Assembly (NCBI GenBank): GCA_029202545.1
Contig: CP119311.1
Location: 6,200,001 to 6,264,000, forward strand
DNA from: Candidatus Pseudobacter hemicellulosilyticus
GTDB lineage: Bacteria; Bacteroidota; Bacteroidia; Chitinophagales; Chitinophagaceae
Length of the DNA: 64,000 bases
Direction of reading: 5' to 3'
Shown here piece by piece: positions 44,670-54,700 of the stretch; positions within the stretch are counted from its first letter, which is position 1, and every line of letters starts with the position of its first letter. The notes below the pieces were generated by a model. That model saw nothing but the letters and a program-made list of their open reading frames with translations. It had not been told where the DNA came from and did not search any database. The position numbers were made by a program, and so were the translations under genes.

Positions 44670-46175
44670 GTGAAGCAAACGATCATTGCCCTGGTACTCG
44701 CCTTTCTTTGCCTTCCCTTAATTGCCCAACCTGGCCCGGGCAGGAAAAACAAGCAAAGCCTGTCATTCACCAATCCCCTCTTTCCGGGCGACTACCCCGA
44801 CCCCAGCATCTTAGTAGATAGCAATGGCTATTACATCGTTCACTCCTCCTTCGACTATTATCCTGGCTTAACCATCTGGCACTCCAAAGACCTGCTCAAC
44901 TGGACGCCAGTCATCAGCCCGCTAACCAGGTACGTAGGTTCAGTTTGGGCGCCCGACCTGGTCAGGCATAACAACAAGTACTATATTTATTTTCCCGCCA
45001 ATAATACCAACTACGTGATAGTGGCTGATGCCATCAACGGTCCCTGGAGCGAGCCGGTAGACCTGCAAATCGGCAATATAGACCCAGGACATATTGCAGA
45101 CGACAAAGGCAACAGGTACCTGTATTTCAGCAGTGGCGGTTATGTCCCGCTTGCTGCCGATGGACTTTCCGTCACCGGCCCCATGCAGCATGTATATGAT
45201 GGCTGGTCTATCCCGAGGAAATGGTCTATTGAATGCTTTTGCATGGAAGGACCAAAACTTTTCAGGCGGGGTGATTACTACTACCTGACTGTTGCCCAGG
45301 GTGGTACTGCCGGACCGGGCACTGGGCATATGGTTATTTCGGCCCGATCCAAATCGCCCGTTGGCCCCTGGGAAAACTCACCTTTCAACCCAATCATCAG
45401 GGCGCAGGTCAATACGCAAAAATGGCTATCGGTAGGTCATGCCACTCCTTTCCAGGACAGATCCAATAAATGGTGGATGGTATTGCATGGATACGAAAAC
45501 GGCTACTACAATATGGGCCGCCAGACCCTACTGGCGCCGCTTGAATGGACAGCCGATGGCTGGTTCAAACTGCCGGCAGGTTTTGACATCAATGCGGCAC
45601 TACGGCTTCCTCCCGCCAGCAGTAGGTCTTTTATTGCAAACGACGATTTTACCGGTTCGTCCCTGCATCCTCAATGGAAGTTCTTTGGAGGCTATGATCC
45701 CAACCGGTTCAGTTGTACTAACGACGGTATCCTAATAAAAGCCAAAGGCAATGCCATTCCTGAAAGCGCTCCCCTGCTCTGCATGCCTTCCGATCATTCC
45801 TACACGGTAAACGTAGAACTGGAGACAAGCGGCAATGCCATTGGCGGACTGGTCCTCTATTACAGCCACAAGGCCTATTCAGGCATCCTGGCCGATAGCA
45901 GTAATATTTTAGCCAACCTGCGCGGCTGGCAGTTTCCGACAGAAAAAAATGTTGTTGCCGGTCGTGCTTTCTTGCGGCTGACAAACAACAACAATATTGT
46001 AGACATGTACTACAGTACCAACGGCAAAGACTGGATCAAGATTGAAAACTCCGCAGATGTATCCGCCTATCACCACAATGTGCTGAGTGATTTTTTAGGC
46101 CTGCGTATTGGATTGGTAGCAATGGGCGAAGGAACGGTGAAGTTCAAGGCGTTTAGGTATGAGGCGATAAAATAG
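44670..46175 (+). CDS. GH43-family glycoside hydrolase (beta-xylosidase/arabinanase type)
   Basis: The protein is about 501 residues with a signal peptide (TIIALVLAFLCLPLIAQ). The five-bladed propeller of GH43 is seen in NPLFPGDYPDPSILVDSNGY (catalytic base Asp), WTPVISPLTRYVGSVWAPDL and IECFCMEGPKLFRRGDYYYL (acid Glu). A C-terminal jelly-roll of about 180 residues (DDFTGSSLHPQWKFFGGYDP) resembles the GH43 C2 domain. The start is uncertain: a GTG at 44670 begins the signal peptide, and a GTG at 44628 is also in frame. It should cleave xylo- or arabino-linkages. Confidence 0.9.
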   Translation: MKQTIIALVLAFLCLPLIAQPGPGRKNKQSLSFTNPLFPGDYPDPSILVDSNGYYIVHSSFDYYPGLTIWHSKDLLNWTPVISPLTRYVGSVWAPDLVRHNNKYYIYFPANNTNYVIVADAINGPWSEPVDLQIGNIDPGHIADDKGNRYLYFSSGGYVPLAADGLSVTGPMQHVYDGWSIPRKWSIECFCMEGPKLFRRGDYYYLTVAQGGTAGPGTGHMVISARSKSPVGPWENSPFNPIIRAQVNTQKWLSVGHATPFQDRSNKWWMVLHGYENGYYNMGRQTLLAPLEWTADGWFKLPAGFDINAALRLPPASSRSFIANDDFTGSSLHPQWKFFGGYDPNRFSCTNDGILIKAKGNAIPESAPLLCMPSDHSYTVNVELETSGNAIGGLVLYYSHKAYSGILADSSNILANLRGWQFPTEKNVVAGRAFLRLTNNNNIVDMYYSTNGKDWIKIENSADVSAYHHNVLSDFLGLRIGLVAMGEGTVKFKAFRYEAIK

Positions 46176-46186
46176 AGAAAACCCTA

Positions 46187-47302
46187 TCAGGTCAGGTGAA
46201 TTTGATATTTTGTGTTGCGCCCTCCGCCTTCGTCCATTAAAATAAAGACACCCTTGTCCAGCAGATCCTGCAGGTCTCTGGTTGCCGTAGCCTTACTTGT
46301 TTTGGCCAGGGAACCATATTTACTGGCGCTCATTCCACCCTTAAAGCCTTTTGGTCCTTCCTCCAGCATCCGGGTAACTACTTTTTGCTGGCGTTCGTTA
46401 AGGTGTTTACCGAATTTATCGAAGAACTTAACCTTTCTCAAAGTAAATTCCACCTGCTCTTCAGCCTCTGTTTGAGCATCCAATGCTAATTGTACAAAGT
46501 AGTTGATCCAGGGGGTAATTTCGTTAGATCGCTGAGCCTCCTGCAAAGCATCATAATAAGCCCTTTTATTAGCCTCTATAGTACGGGACAGGCTAAGTAA
46601 TACCGGCCTGCCCAACCCCTGAGATAAGCACTTTTCAGCTATCGCACGACCAATCCGTCCATTACCATCCTCAAAAGGGTGTATGGTTTCAAAATAGAGG
46701 TGGGCAATAGCGGAACGAATAACTGGTATCGGAATTTCCTTTTGTCCACCAGGGCCTGTTGCGTTGAACCAGGAAATGAACTGTTTCATTTCAGCAGGCA
46801 CCCTTACAGATGGTGGTGCTTCATAATGGATTTTCTCTTTCTCTATAGCACCGGATATTACCTGCATGGGCTCTGTATGTTTTCGCCAGGCGCCGATAAG
46901 GACGTTGCGCCTGTCAGCCATCAACATGCTATGCCAGGAAAACAACTTTTTTGCAGTTATCCTTTCCTGGAATGTCTTGCGTACATCCGACATCAATTCA
47001 CCGATTCCCTCCGCTTTTTTATTTCGGATAGTTTCAGGGGATTTCTGCAAGCCGAGATTCTTTTTAATGGAAGACATCACATCCTGCCTGCTAAAATATT
47101 CACCTTCTATTTCAGATGTTTTAATGGCTTCAGCCACCATCAGCTCAATGATTGTTTCTGATTGAACAGACTCAGGCAACGCCTTTAATATTCCACTAAT
47201 ATGGCCTGTTTTTTCAGCCAGCAGCAATAAGCTATTTTCCACCTCTTTAAGGTGGTAGGTGAAGTGAGGCCAGTCATTCCTTTGCCAGTTATATACCGCC
47301 AT
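46187..47302 (-). CDS. Fic-family protein with C-terminal winged helix
   Basis: The 371-residue protein has an N-terminal DUF4172-like domain (about 1-85), which includes the inhibitory-helix motif TSEIEG (S/TxxxEG) near 62-67. The Fic domain carries the catalytic loop HPFEDGNGRIGRAIAEK near residue 210. The C-terminal winged helix-turn-helix (about 300-371) shows KTSKATATRDLQDLLDKGVF. Fic enzymes transfer AMP to Ser, Thr or Tyr of target proteins. The N-terminal inhibitory helix makes it a class II, self-restrained member. The winged helix and the palindromes around its promoter suggest that it also represses itself. Confidence 0.9.
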   Translation of the reverse strand: MAVYNWQRNDWPHFTYHLKEVENSLLLLAEKTGHISGILKALPESVQSETIIELMVAEAIKTSEIEGEYFSRQDVMSSIKKNLGLQKSPETIRNKKAEGIGELMSDVRKTFQERITAKKLFSWHSMLMADRRNVLIGAWRKHTEPMQVISGAIEKEKIHYEAPPSVRVPAEMKQFISWFNATGPGGQKEIPIPVIRSAIAHLYFETIHPFEDGNGRIGRAIAEKCLSQGLGRPVLLSLSRTIEANKRAYYDALQEAQRSNEITPWINYFVQLALDAQTEAEEQVEFTLRKVKFFDKFGKHLNERQQKVVTRMLEEGPKGFKGGMSASKYGSLAKTSKATATRDLQDLLDKGVFILMDEGGGRNTKYQIHLT

Positions 47303-47378
47303 GAGCCGATTAGAGCATTTATTCGGCTCAAAAATAGTAAATTTTTGAGCCGAATAAGCAAATTATTCGGCTCAAAAT
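47302..47378. promoter_or_regulatory. Cluster of four TGAGCCGAAT half-sites at the fic promoter
   Basis: ATTCGGCTCAAAAAT (47321-47335) and ATTTTTGAGCCGAAT (47341-47355) form a perfect 15-base inverted repeat. A further direct copy ATTCGGCTCAAAATT is at 47364-47378, and a shorter TGAGCCGAT overlaps the start codon at 47302-47310. A second inverted pair, ATTATTTGA/TCAAATAAT, flanks 47388-47420. The arrangement looks like a multi-site operator. Confidence 0.75.
47329..47361 (-). promoter_or_regulatory. Promoter of the fic gene
   Basis: On the minus strand, TTG (47361-47359), 22 bases, then TATTTTTG (47336-47329) fits the Bacteroidota pattern. The -7 box lies in the palindrome arm, so DNA binding there would occlude RNA polymerase. 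Confidence 0.6.
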
Positions 47379-47485
47379 TGGTGTTCCATTATTTGAAAAA
47401 CGATCCAAAAATCAAATAATCAATAAGTTATAATTAAAACAGACATAATTTTTTAAAAAACCTGATAAGGTTGCCGCATCAATTT

Positions 47486-48976
47486 TTACAAATTCACCTC
47501 TTTCGTATACGTCTTAAACCTGCTCACCACTTTGATGATCACTTTCTTCACGCCGGTACCGGGGATGGCAGAAAAAACGTGATCCGTGGTATTGGCGCCG
47601 ATCCAGCTTCTTCCCACAATCTTTCCTTCACCCTTGGCGCCGAGCGTATTATAGGCAGCTACATCATACACTCTGTTCTGCTCATTATACCGATTCATAT
47701 TTTTGAAAGTAATGCCGTTGTCCTCAGAATAAGCGACTGTCCAGGCGATATCCCAGTCCCATACATTCACCAGCAGTTCCTGCCCAGCAGGCAGCAATGG
47801 CGGACGGACAGGCTCCGGAACAAAAACCGAGAACTGAGCTTCCGGATCTTTATAGTCGTGGTATTCCCATTTGAAGCTGGTGCCATTCACTTCAAAGATC
47901 TTATACCCCAGGTTGGTGCCATCCAGCGCAACCGGGCCTTCCCAGAAGCCGCCGCAAACCGCTCCTACATTGTGTTCTATAAGGTTATTATCAGCATACA
48001 CAGAGTTATAATGCGTGTGCCCGCTGATGAGCTGTATATTGGCATATCCCATCAGCAGCTTGTGCAGGTCCGCACTATTACCATAAGAACTGCTGAACCT
48101 GGTGATAGAAGGCGAATGGAACATCACTACCAGGGCCTTGGTTTTAGGAACATATTTCAGGTCCTGGGCCACCCAGTTGAGCTGATCCTGGGAGAAATAC
48201 ACATCATACTTGGTATTGGGACCGCCTTCATACCGGATATTGTCCAGCACGATATAATGAACCTGGCCTTTGTTAAAAGAATAGTAAGTAGGTCCATAGT
48301 GCCGGATATAATTGGAATCGGCGGTCAGGTCGTTCAGCGGGGATTGTACGGTTGTCTGTACGTGGTCATGGTTACCGATAGCATAATAAACCGGCAGGCC
48401 CAGTTCACTGAAATGCTTTTTGCTGTTGTCATGCATGTTATAGGTATCAAACACCACATCACCTGCCACCATCACATGGGCAGGTTGCATATTCCTGCTG
48501 GCCACGGTCTGCTTCAGTTCCGCCAGGATGGGCTTCAGTAAAGCCAGTTCCGCATTGTTACGCACCTGGGGATCACCCACTGCCAGGATATAATGCTTTT
48601 GATCGTCCACACTCATCTTTTTGATGGTAAAGTCGATCTTCTTGATATCCACCACTGTCGTGAGTTTTTTCCAGAACATCGGAACACTGTTCTCAACAGG
48701 GACTTCATAACCGGACGGGGAAGAAATATAAATATGCGTAGCCTCCTTTCTATAGGAAAGCGTGTAGGTACCATCAGCCTGCGTCTGGGCAAAATTTTTT
48801 CCATCGGTCACCACCACGCCTGCAATGCCAGTAGCGCCATCGGTCACTTTGCCCTGAAAGCTGATTTCTACTACCGGCGGCTCACCGCCTGGATTGTCAC
48901 CAGAAGATTTGGAGCAGGATGTACCTGCCAGCATAGATACAAACGCCCACAATAATGTAGTCACCATTCTATTCAT
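47486..48976 (-). CDS. Calcineurin-type metallophosphoesterase lipoprotein (Sus locus 3)
   Basis: The 496-residue lipoprotein (lipobox Cys21, SMLAGTSC) has an N-terminal transthyretin-like domain (about 38-110, GKVTDGATGIAGVVVTDGKN), a metallophosphoesterase core with VGDPQVRN, VAGDVVFD, AIGNHDHV, VMFHSPSI and SGHTHYN metal ligands, and a C-terminal strand-rich domain of the MetallophosC kind. It should hydrolyse a phosphoester at the cell surface or in the periplasm. It is the last gene of locus 3, about 60 bases after the propeller-like lipoprotein, so it likely acts on what the SusCD pair binds. Confidence 0.9.
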   Translation of the reverse strand: MNRMVTTLLWAFVSMLAGTSCSKSSGDNPGGEPPVVEISFQGKVTDGATGIAGVVVTDGKNFAQTQADGTYTLSYRKEATHIYISSPSGYEVPVENSVPMFWKKLTTVVDIKKIDFTIKKMSVDDQKHYILAVGDPQVRNNAELALLKPILAELKQTVASRNMQPAHVMVAGDVVFDTYNMHDNSKKHFSELGLPVYYAIGNHDHVQTTVQSPLNDLTADSNYIRHYGPTYYSFNKGQVHYIVLDNIRYEGGPNTKYDVYFSQDQLNWVAQDLKYVPKTKALVVMFHSPSITRFSSSYGNSADLHKLLMGYANIQLISGHTHYNSVYADNNLIEHNVGAVCGGFWEGPVALDGTNLGYKIFEVNGTSFKWEYHDYKDPEAQFSVFVPEPVRPPLLPAGQELLVNVWDWDIAWTVAYSEDNGITFKNMNRYNEQNRVYDVAAYNTLGAKGEGKIVGRSWIGANTTDHVFSAIPGTGVKKVIIKVVSRFKTYTKEVNL

Positions 48977-49033
48977 GTTTTACTTTTTATAAATCGTAGC
49001 TTTTCTTATGCCGTGTTGAGCGGCAGGCCTGTT

Positions 49034-50020
49034 CTACTTAGAAAACCGCGCCTTGTATATTTTCACGTTCGGGATATTGATGGTCTTATTGGGTTTGATA
49101 CAATAGACATTATTCGTCCACCATTCTGTTTCACCCTTTGTATAAACCAGCTGGCCCGTTGTTTCATTGTAATTGACCGACTTGACCTTGGCCATATTCT
49201 TCAGGGGCTCAAAAGTTTTGAACGTACCGGAAGCAATTGCAAACTCCCAGACATTGGCCGCCGTGGTCAGCAGCAGTTTATCATTGGAAACACCTGACAA
49301 CTCATGACCATCATCATTCGGAAGAGTCCAGGTATGCTCCAGCTGCAGTTTCGGTTCAGTGCTTTCCCAATCTTTCAGGCTATATTCCCGCAGGTCATTA
49401 TAGCCAAGCGCATACAGGCGTTTTCTTTCCGGCAGCCATACCACCCCATGTCCGGAGTAGAGGCTTTCTTTGACAAACACTTTATCCGGTTGATCAGGAT
49501 GGTAAACGGTAAGACTATTGCCACCAGTTGCTGTAGAAGTAGCCACCGCCAGGTAGCCGCCCGGCAGGAATTCCGCCGAATGCGCATTGGGGGCCTTCGC
49601 ATAAAACAGCGCTTTTTTAGTACTTTTTTCAAGCAACAGCACAGCCCCGAGCGAAGAGGACGTGATCAGTAATTGTTCTCCGGTAGCAGAAGCCTTGCAG
49701 TCATCCACACTTTGGAACTGTGTGTGATAGCTGGTGGGCATGCCTGTAGTTTGCGCTACCTGCCATTCCCATACTGTGCGCGGCCTGCCAGCCTGGGCGC
49801 TATAGCGATATTCAAAGATCTTATCATCTCCCACTGCAAAAATGGTTACGCTGTCCATGGCTACAATTGGCGGCGTTGCTTCGTCCTCATGCTGTCCACT
49901 GCTTTTGCTGCAACCAACAATCCCCATCCCCAGCAACAACAGGCTTAGTAGTGCATTTACCGGGAGCAGCCCTTGGTTCGTCCCAAACCTGTATTTAAAA
50001 ACTTTCAATATCCCGGGCAT
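49034..50020 (-). CDS. Propeller-like lipoprotein, possibly DUF6528 (Sus locus 3)
   Basis: The 328-residue protein has an unusually long n-region (residues 1-20, MPGILKVFKYRFGTNQGL) before a hydrophobic segment and lipobox Cys37 (LLGMGIVGC). Repeated strand units such as SVTIFAVGDDKIFEYRYSAQ, NAHSAEFLPGGYLAVATSTA and HGVVWLPERKRLYALGYNDL suggest a beta-propeller; it may belong to DUF6528, but I am not sure. The ATG is two bases after the SusD stop, so translation is probably coupled. Codons 12-17 contain the dispersed 16-base repeat. Confidence 0.6.
   Translation of the reverse strand: MPGILKVFKYRFGTNQGLLPVNALLSLLLLGMGIVGCSKSSGQHEDEATPPIVAMDSVTIFAVGDDKIFEYRYSAQAGRPRTVWEWQVAQTTGMPTSYHTQFQSVDDCKASATGEQLLITSSSLGAVLLLEKSTKKALFYAKAPNAHSAEFLPGGYLAVATSTATGGNSLTVYHPDQPDKVFVKESLYSGHGVVWLPERKRLYALGYNDLREYSLKDWESTEPKLQLEHTWTLPNDDGHELSGVSNDKLLLTTAANVWEFAIASGTFKTFEPLKNMAKVKSVNYNETTGQLVYTKGETEWWTNNVYCIKPNKTINIPNVKIYKARFSK
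49971..49986 (+). repeat. Dispersed repeat CCTTGGTTCGTCCCAA, copy 2
   Basis: An exact copy of the sequence at 6099-6114. It falls within the first 17 codons of a minus-strand lipoprotein gene, where the minus strand encodes FGTNQG. Confidence 0.7.
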
Positions 50021-50022
50021 GC

Positions 50023-51756
50023 TTAATAATTTGGGTTATTGGTCAGCTTGGGGTTGACATTTAACTCCGTGGAAGGCAGCGGCCACAGGTAATGCTTAGT
50101 GGGATCAAATACCCGCTGACTGAGTACCCGGTACCTGGAAATATTGGCCATAGTAGAAAAATCAGGACAGCCGTTCTCATCAATAGTAGGTGTACCGCCG
50201 AAAAACCAGAGTTTGTCGGTCACCAGTTTTTTGCAGTTGGCTACGGATGTGGGCAATCCGTAGTTAGGCCTGTTCATCACGATCTCAGCGATCTTCCAGC
50301 GGATAATATCGTCATAGCGCAGTCCTTCAAAAGCAAATTCCATCCGGCGTTCTATGCGCAGCATCCTTCTGAGGCTGGTCTGATCCATGTCCGTGATCCT
50401 GGGATAGGTACCGGTAGCGTAGTTGGCCTTGTAGGCGCGGGCCCTCACCTGGTTCATGGCTGTCAGTACGGAATCATCGATCTTATTCTGTTCAATCCGG
50501 GCTTCAGCAAACATCAGGAGCACGTCAGCATAACGAACAATGATCTTGTCGTTGCTGGCGTAGTAGTCATCTACCCAATCCTTATCGATGCCTTTTCTCA
50601 GCATCAGGCCATTGTAGGAAGCGTACTGATCGCTGGCTTTGGAGTCGTTATTGGTGACCTTTTGGTTCTTATCATAATTCCAGCAGAGGGCAGAATCCGG
50701 GTGCGGTGTATAGTTGTACCCGAAATAATTGGTATTGAACTCCACGATGGTGTAGGTCAAACGCGGGTCCCTGTTCTTAAAAGGTTCTCTTGGATTATAA
50801 AGCGGGGAAACATCCACTGTTTTGCCATCGGTACACAGGTAGGACAGGAACAGGTCCCAGGAAGGCTGTGCCGTAGTGGAAGGAGCTGCTACGTTCCTGC
50901 TGAGGTAGGGCCTTACACCGTTGGGGTGGATGGCCGAGTTATTCTCAATTGCCCTGGGGATACCGAAAACTGTTTCAACAGAATTCTTAGTAGTGCTAAG
51001 GAACAGTTCTCCAAAATCAGCGTACAGGCTGTACTTGCCCAGCTTCATGCAATTCCTGGCAGCTTCTTCAGCTACAGGATAATTCTGGAAGAATAGCGCT
51101 GTTCTGGCTTTCATGCCGAATGCAGCGCCCTTGGTAGCTCGCTGTACGGCACGGCCAGTATAGGACTCAGGCAGGTACTGGCTGGCAAAATCAAAGTCTT
51201 CGTATACTTTCTGGAGTACAATATTTTTATCTGTACGAACCATCTCATACGATTCCTCCAGTGTGGGCTCGTCTTCGTAATAGATCACATCTCCGAAGCG
51301 ACTGACCAGTCTTGCATACATACAGGCCCTTACAAAACGGGCATCCGCCATGTATTGGTTGTACAGTTCCTCAGACACTTTACCTTTTACCTTATCAATA
51401 TTCTGAAGGATAGTATTGGCGCGACTGATAGCTCTGTAGGAATAGACCCAGGAGTTGCGCAGGAAAGTAGAGTTATCGCCACTGAGGGTGCCATTGGTAA
51501 ATATGGTGAGGGTGGTGCGATTCATCCAGTCGTCCGAAGCCTCATCCAGCGCCATGATGGCTGTTTCGCTCCAGTCGGTTTTGAACATGGGCCAGAACTG
51601 GTGCAGGTAAAGGGTATTGAGGGCCATTTCCACCTGTTCACCGTTTTCGAACCAGGTTTCGGTGGAAGCTTTGGAAAGTGGCTGCAGGTCCAGCTTTGTA
51701 CAACCGGCAATACTGGTGCTTAACAATATAGCCGTAAGAATTATTTTATAGTTCAT
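50023..51756 (-). CDS. RagB/SusD outer membrane lipoprotein (Sus locus 3)
   Basis: The 577-residue lipoprotein has lipobox Cys19 (LSTSIAGCTKLDLQPLSKAS) and the classical SusD features: DARFVRACMYARLVSRFGDV in the middle, NDKIIVRYADVLLMFAEARI, and LRIERRMEFAFEGLRYDDII near the C-terminus. It lies 26 bases after its SusC gene and two bases before the propeller-like lipoprotein gene. It should be the surface ligand-binding partner of the transporter. Confidence 0.93.
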   Translation of the reverse strand: MNYKIILTAILLSTSIAGCTKLDLQPLSKASTETWFENGEQVEMALNTLYLHQFWPMFKTDWSETAIMALDEASDDWMNRTTLTIFTNGTLSGDNSTFLRNSWVYSYRAISRANTILQNIDKVKGKVSEELYNQYMADARFVRACMYARLVSRFGDVIYYEDEPTLEESYEMVRTDKNIVLQKVYEDFDFASQYLPESYTGRAVQRATKGAAFGMKARTALFFQNYPVAEEAARNCMKLGKYSLYADFGELFLSTTKNSVETVFGIPRAIENNSAIHPNGVRPYLSRNVAAPSTTAQPSWDLFLSYLCTDGKTVDVSPLYNPREPFKNRDPRLTYTIVEFNTNYFGYNYTPHPDSALCWNYDKNQKVTNNDSKASDQYASYNGLMLRKGIDKDWVDDYYASNDKIIVRYADVLLMFAEARIEQNKIDDSVLTAMNQVRARAYKANYATGTYPRITDMDQTSLRRMLRIERRMEFAFEGLRYDDIIRWKIAEIVMNRPNYGLPTSVANCKKLVTDKLWFFGGTPTIDENGCPDFSTMANISRYRVLSQRVFDPTKHYLWPLPSTELNVNPKLTNNPNY

Positions 51757-51782
51757 GATTGATCTTTTAAATGGTGGGCAGA

Positions 51783-54700
51783 CTATAATTTTACGTTAAC
51801 ACCAAACAATACTGATTTTGTGATCGGGTAGCCGGTAGAGCTAACTTCAGGGTCCCAGCCTTTGGGGAATTTACTCCGGGTGAAGAAATCCTGCAGGCTT
51901 ACATAGAAGCGAACATTGTTCAGGTGCAGCCTGGAGATAGTGTTTTGAGGCAGTGTATAGCCCAGGCTGATATTCTTGATCCGGAAATAGGAGCCGTCAA
52001 AGAGCCAGAAATCAGAAGCCGCATAGTTATTGGCATTGGCATCGCGCATGATGCGGGGATAGCTGACCTTCCTGTTCTGTTCTTCTGTATTGTAGTGGCT
52101 CCAGTAGTTGCCGACAATGATCTGGGGCACATTGTACCAGTCGCCCCTTACAGGCTGGCTCATCTGGGTGGTCATGATGGAGTTGGTTTTACCTACGCCC
52201 TGGAAGATGAGCATAAAATCGAATCCTTTGTATTCGAGGTTCAGCCGGCCACCAAAATTGAATCTTGGCAGGGAGCCGCCCAGTGCTACGCGATCATAAT
52301 CGTTGATGATGCCATCAGGTTTGCCATCGGGGCCGCTGATGTCTTTGTAGCGGACATCGCCGGGGCCTACAACGGAGGATGTGGTGGCGCCCAGTTCATC
52401 CCCTACCTGGTAGATACCATCGCTCAGGTAACCATAATAGCTCAGGTATTCGTCGCCCTCACGGACCAGAGTCCAGTCGGATTTATTATCCTGCTGGGTA
52501 TTCCGGATATACCCCATGACAGATTTATAGTCGAACACATTCACATTTACACCATAGCTCAGCTCGCCGATCTTATCCTGCCAGCCCAGGTTCAGGTCCC
52601 ATCCTTTGGTCTGCATTTCACCTACGTTCTGGTAGGGATCAGTATAACCCATGAACAGGGGGATATTCACCTGGATCAGCATGTCTTTGGTATTCTTCCG
52701 GTAGTAGTCGCCGGTAACATGCAGCCTATCGTTGAACAGGCCCAGATCAATGCCAATATTGGTAGTGGTAGTAGTTTCCCAGGTATTATTCTTGATGGCG
52801 TACTGGTAGGCGGAGGCGCCCTGTACTGCGGACGGAGTAGAGCCTACATACAGTGTGGGGTTGTTGAATTCAATATAAGATTGGTAAGTGTAGTTACCGA
52901 TGCGCTCATCACCGAGCTGTCCCCAGGAACCACGCAGTTTCAACGAGGAGATAAAGGGCAGGTTGTTCTTCACGAAAGATTCTTCAGACACTACCCATCC
53001 GGCCGACATAGAAGGGAAAGTACCCCAGCGGTGATCCTGATGGAACCGGGAAGAACCATCGCGACGAACATTCAGCTGGAACAGGTATTTCGATTTCCAG
53101 TTGTACATGATCCGACCGAAGGCAGATTTGTAAGCATTCTCATAAGCATCGCCATCATTGTCCTTCAGATCGCCGGGACCGGCGGTCAGGTAAGGATAAT
53201 AAGGCAGGGCAAACTGGTTGCGGGAGGCCATTACAGACTCGTAGAAATAATAGTAACCTTCGTACCCGGCCATCAGGTTCAGGTTATGTCCGCCGAAACT
53301 CTTGTTGTAGTTGGCAAACACCTGGGTGGTATAGGAGTGGTTATCATTCCTGTCTTCTACGAGGTTCTGGTTATTGGAACCTTCCAGGTAACCGCTGACT
53401 TCTGTTTCATCCCATTGGGCATAATAAGGAACGCGGTTGCTGAAAGATTTTGCTTTTTCAAAATTGTAGATGGGAGCAAAAACACCTGTGACAGTAACAT
53501 CCTTTATGGGTTTGAGGTTAAGGGCAAACTTACCATTGAAGAGGTAGTTGCTGGTCTTCACCCTTCCACCTTCCATCATCAGTCCGTAGGGGTTGGTGCC
53601 GTCTTTACCACCAGCCATCCTGCCATCGCTGTAGAGGCCGGCGTATACGGGCGCCGCGTAGCGCATCTGGTTGGAGGGGCTGAACACGGGATTGATAGCG
53701 TCAGTAGCCCGCAACTGGATATCCACTGTAGCTTCCAGCCATTTGGCGAAGTTGATGGAATTATTGGCGCGGATCATATAGCGTTTCCAGTCGAGGTTAT
53801 TTTTGAATAATCCATCAACATTATCATAGGCTACGCTAACCCTGGTGCCGCCTTTGGAGAAACTCAGCTGGTGGTTCTGGCGGGGGACATTGTTCTTGAG
53901 GATCAGGCCTACCCAGTCAGTGTTGGGATACTGATCGGGGTTCTGTTTGTTCAGCGCCCAATAGTTATTGATCAGTTCTTCATCATAGATGGAGAATTCA
54001 TTGGCGCCGGCTACAGCGCCGGACTGGTTCCATTCCCGTTCGTTGACGATCTTCATATAGGTAACGGCATCGGCATAATCCGGCATATCGCTGGCATAGT
54101 CGCGGGCGTGGTTGTAATTATATTCAATGCTGATCTTACCGCCTTTACCGCGTTTGGTAGTGATCAGCACTACGCCGGCGGCGGCCCTGGCGCCATAGAT
54201 GGAGGCGGAGGCAGCGTCTTTGAGTACAGAGATATTTTCTACATCGTTGGGGTTAATATCGTTGATGCTGTTGACGGGGACGCCGTCCACAATAATGAGC
54301 GGACCGTTGTTGCGCATGGAGGTTATACCCCGAACCCGGACGGTAGCGCCGGCGCCTGGCGCCGAGCTGGACCTGGTGACAGTCACACCTGGCAGAATGC
54401 CCTGGAGGGCGGAGCTGATCTGGGTTGTTTGTCGCTCCAGCAGTTCTTCTCCCTGGACAGTGCCGATAGCGCCGGTCAGGTCTTTCTTCCTGGCGGTGCC
54501 GTAGCCCATCACCACTACGTCTTCCAGAAGTTTCATCTGTTCTTTCAGGCGAACAAGCAGGCTGTTATTATCGCCTCCGACTACCAGGAAAGAACCGATG
54601 CGGTAGCCTTCAAAGCCTACGCTGCTGAACCGGAAATCATATTTTCTGTCTGCTTTCAGGTTGTTGAAAACAAACAGTCCTTTGTCGTCCGTCCTGGTCA

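Noticed and set aside
44423..44773. N-terminal extension of the TlpA-like protein
   Set aside because: It would hide the signal peptide and overlap the divergent GH43 gene.
47471..48541. 356-codon plus-strand frame
   Set aside because: Opposite the metallophosphoesterase gene, which has all five metal motifs.
51924..53810. 628-codon plus-strand frame
   Set aside because: It lies wholly opposite a SusC gene with all expected motifs. The antisense translation is composition-driven.
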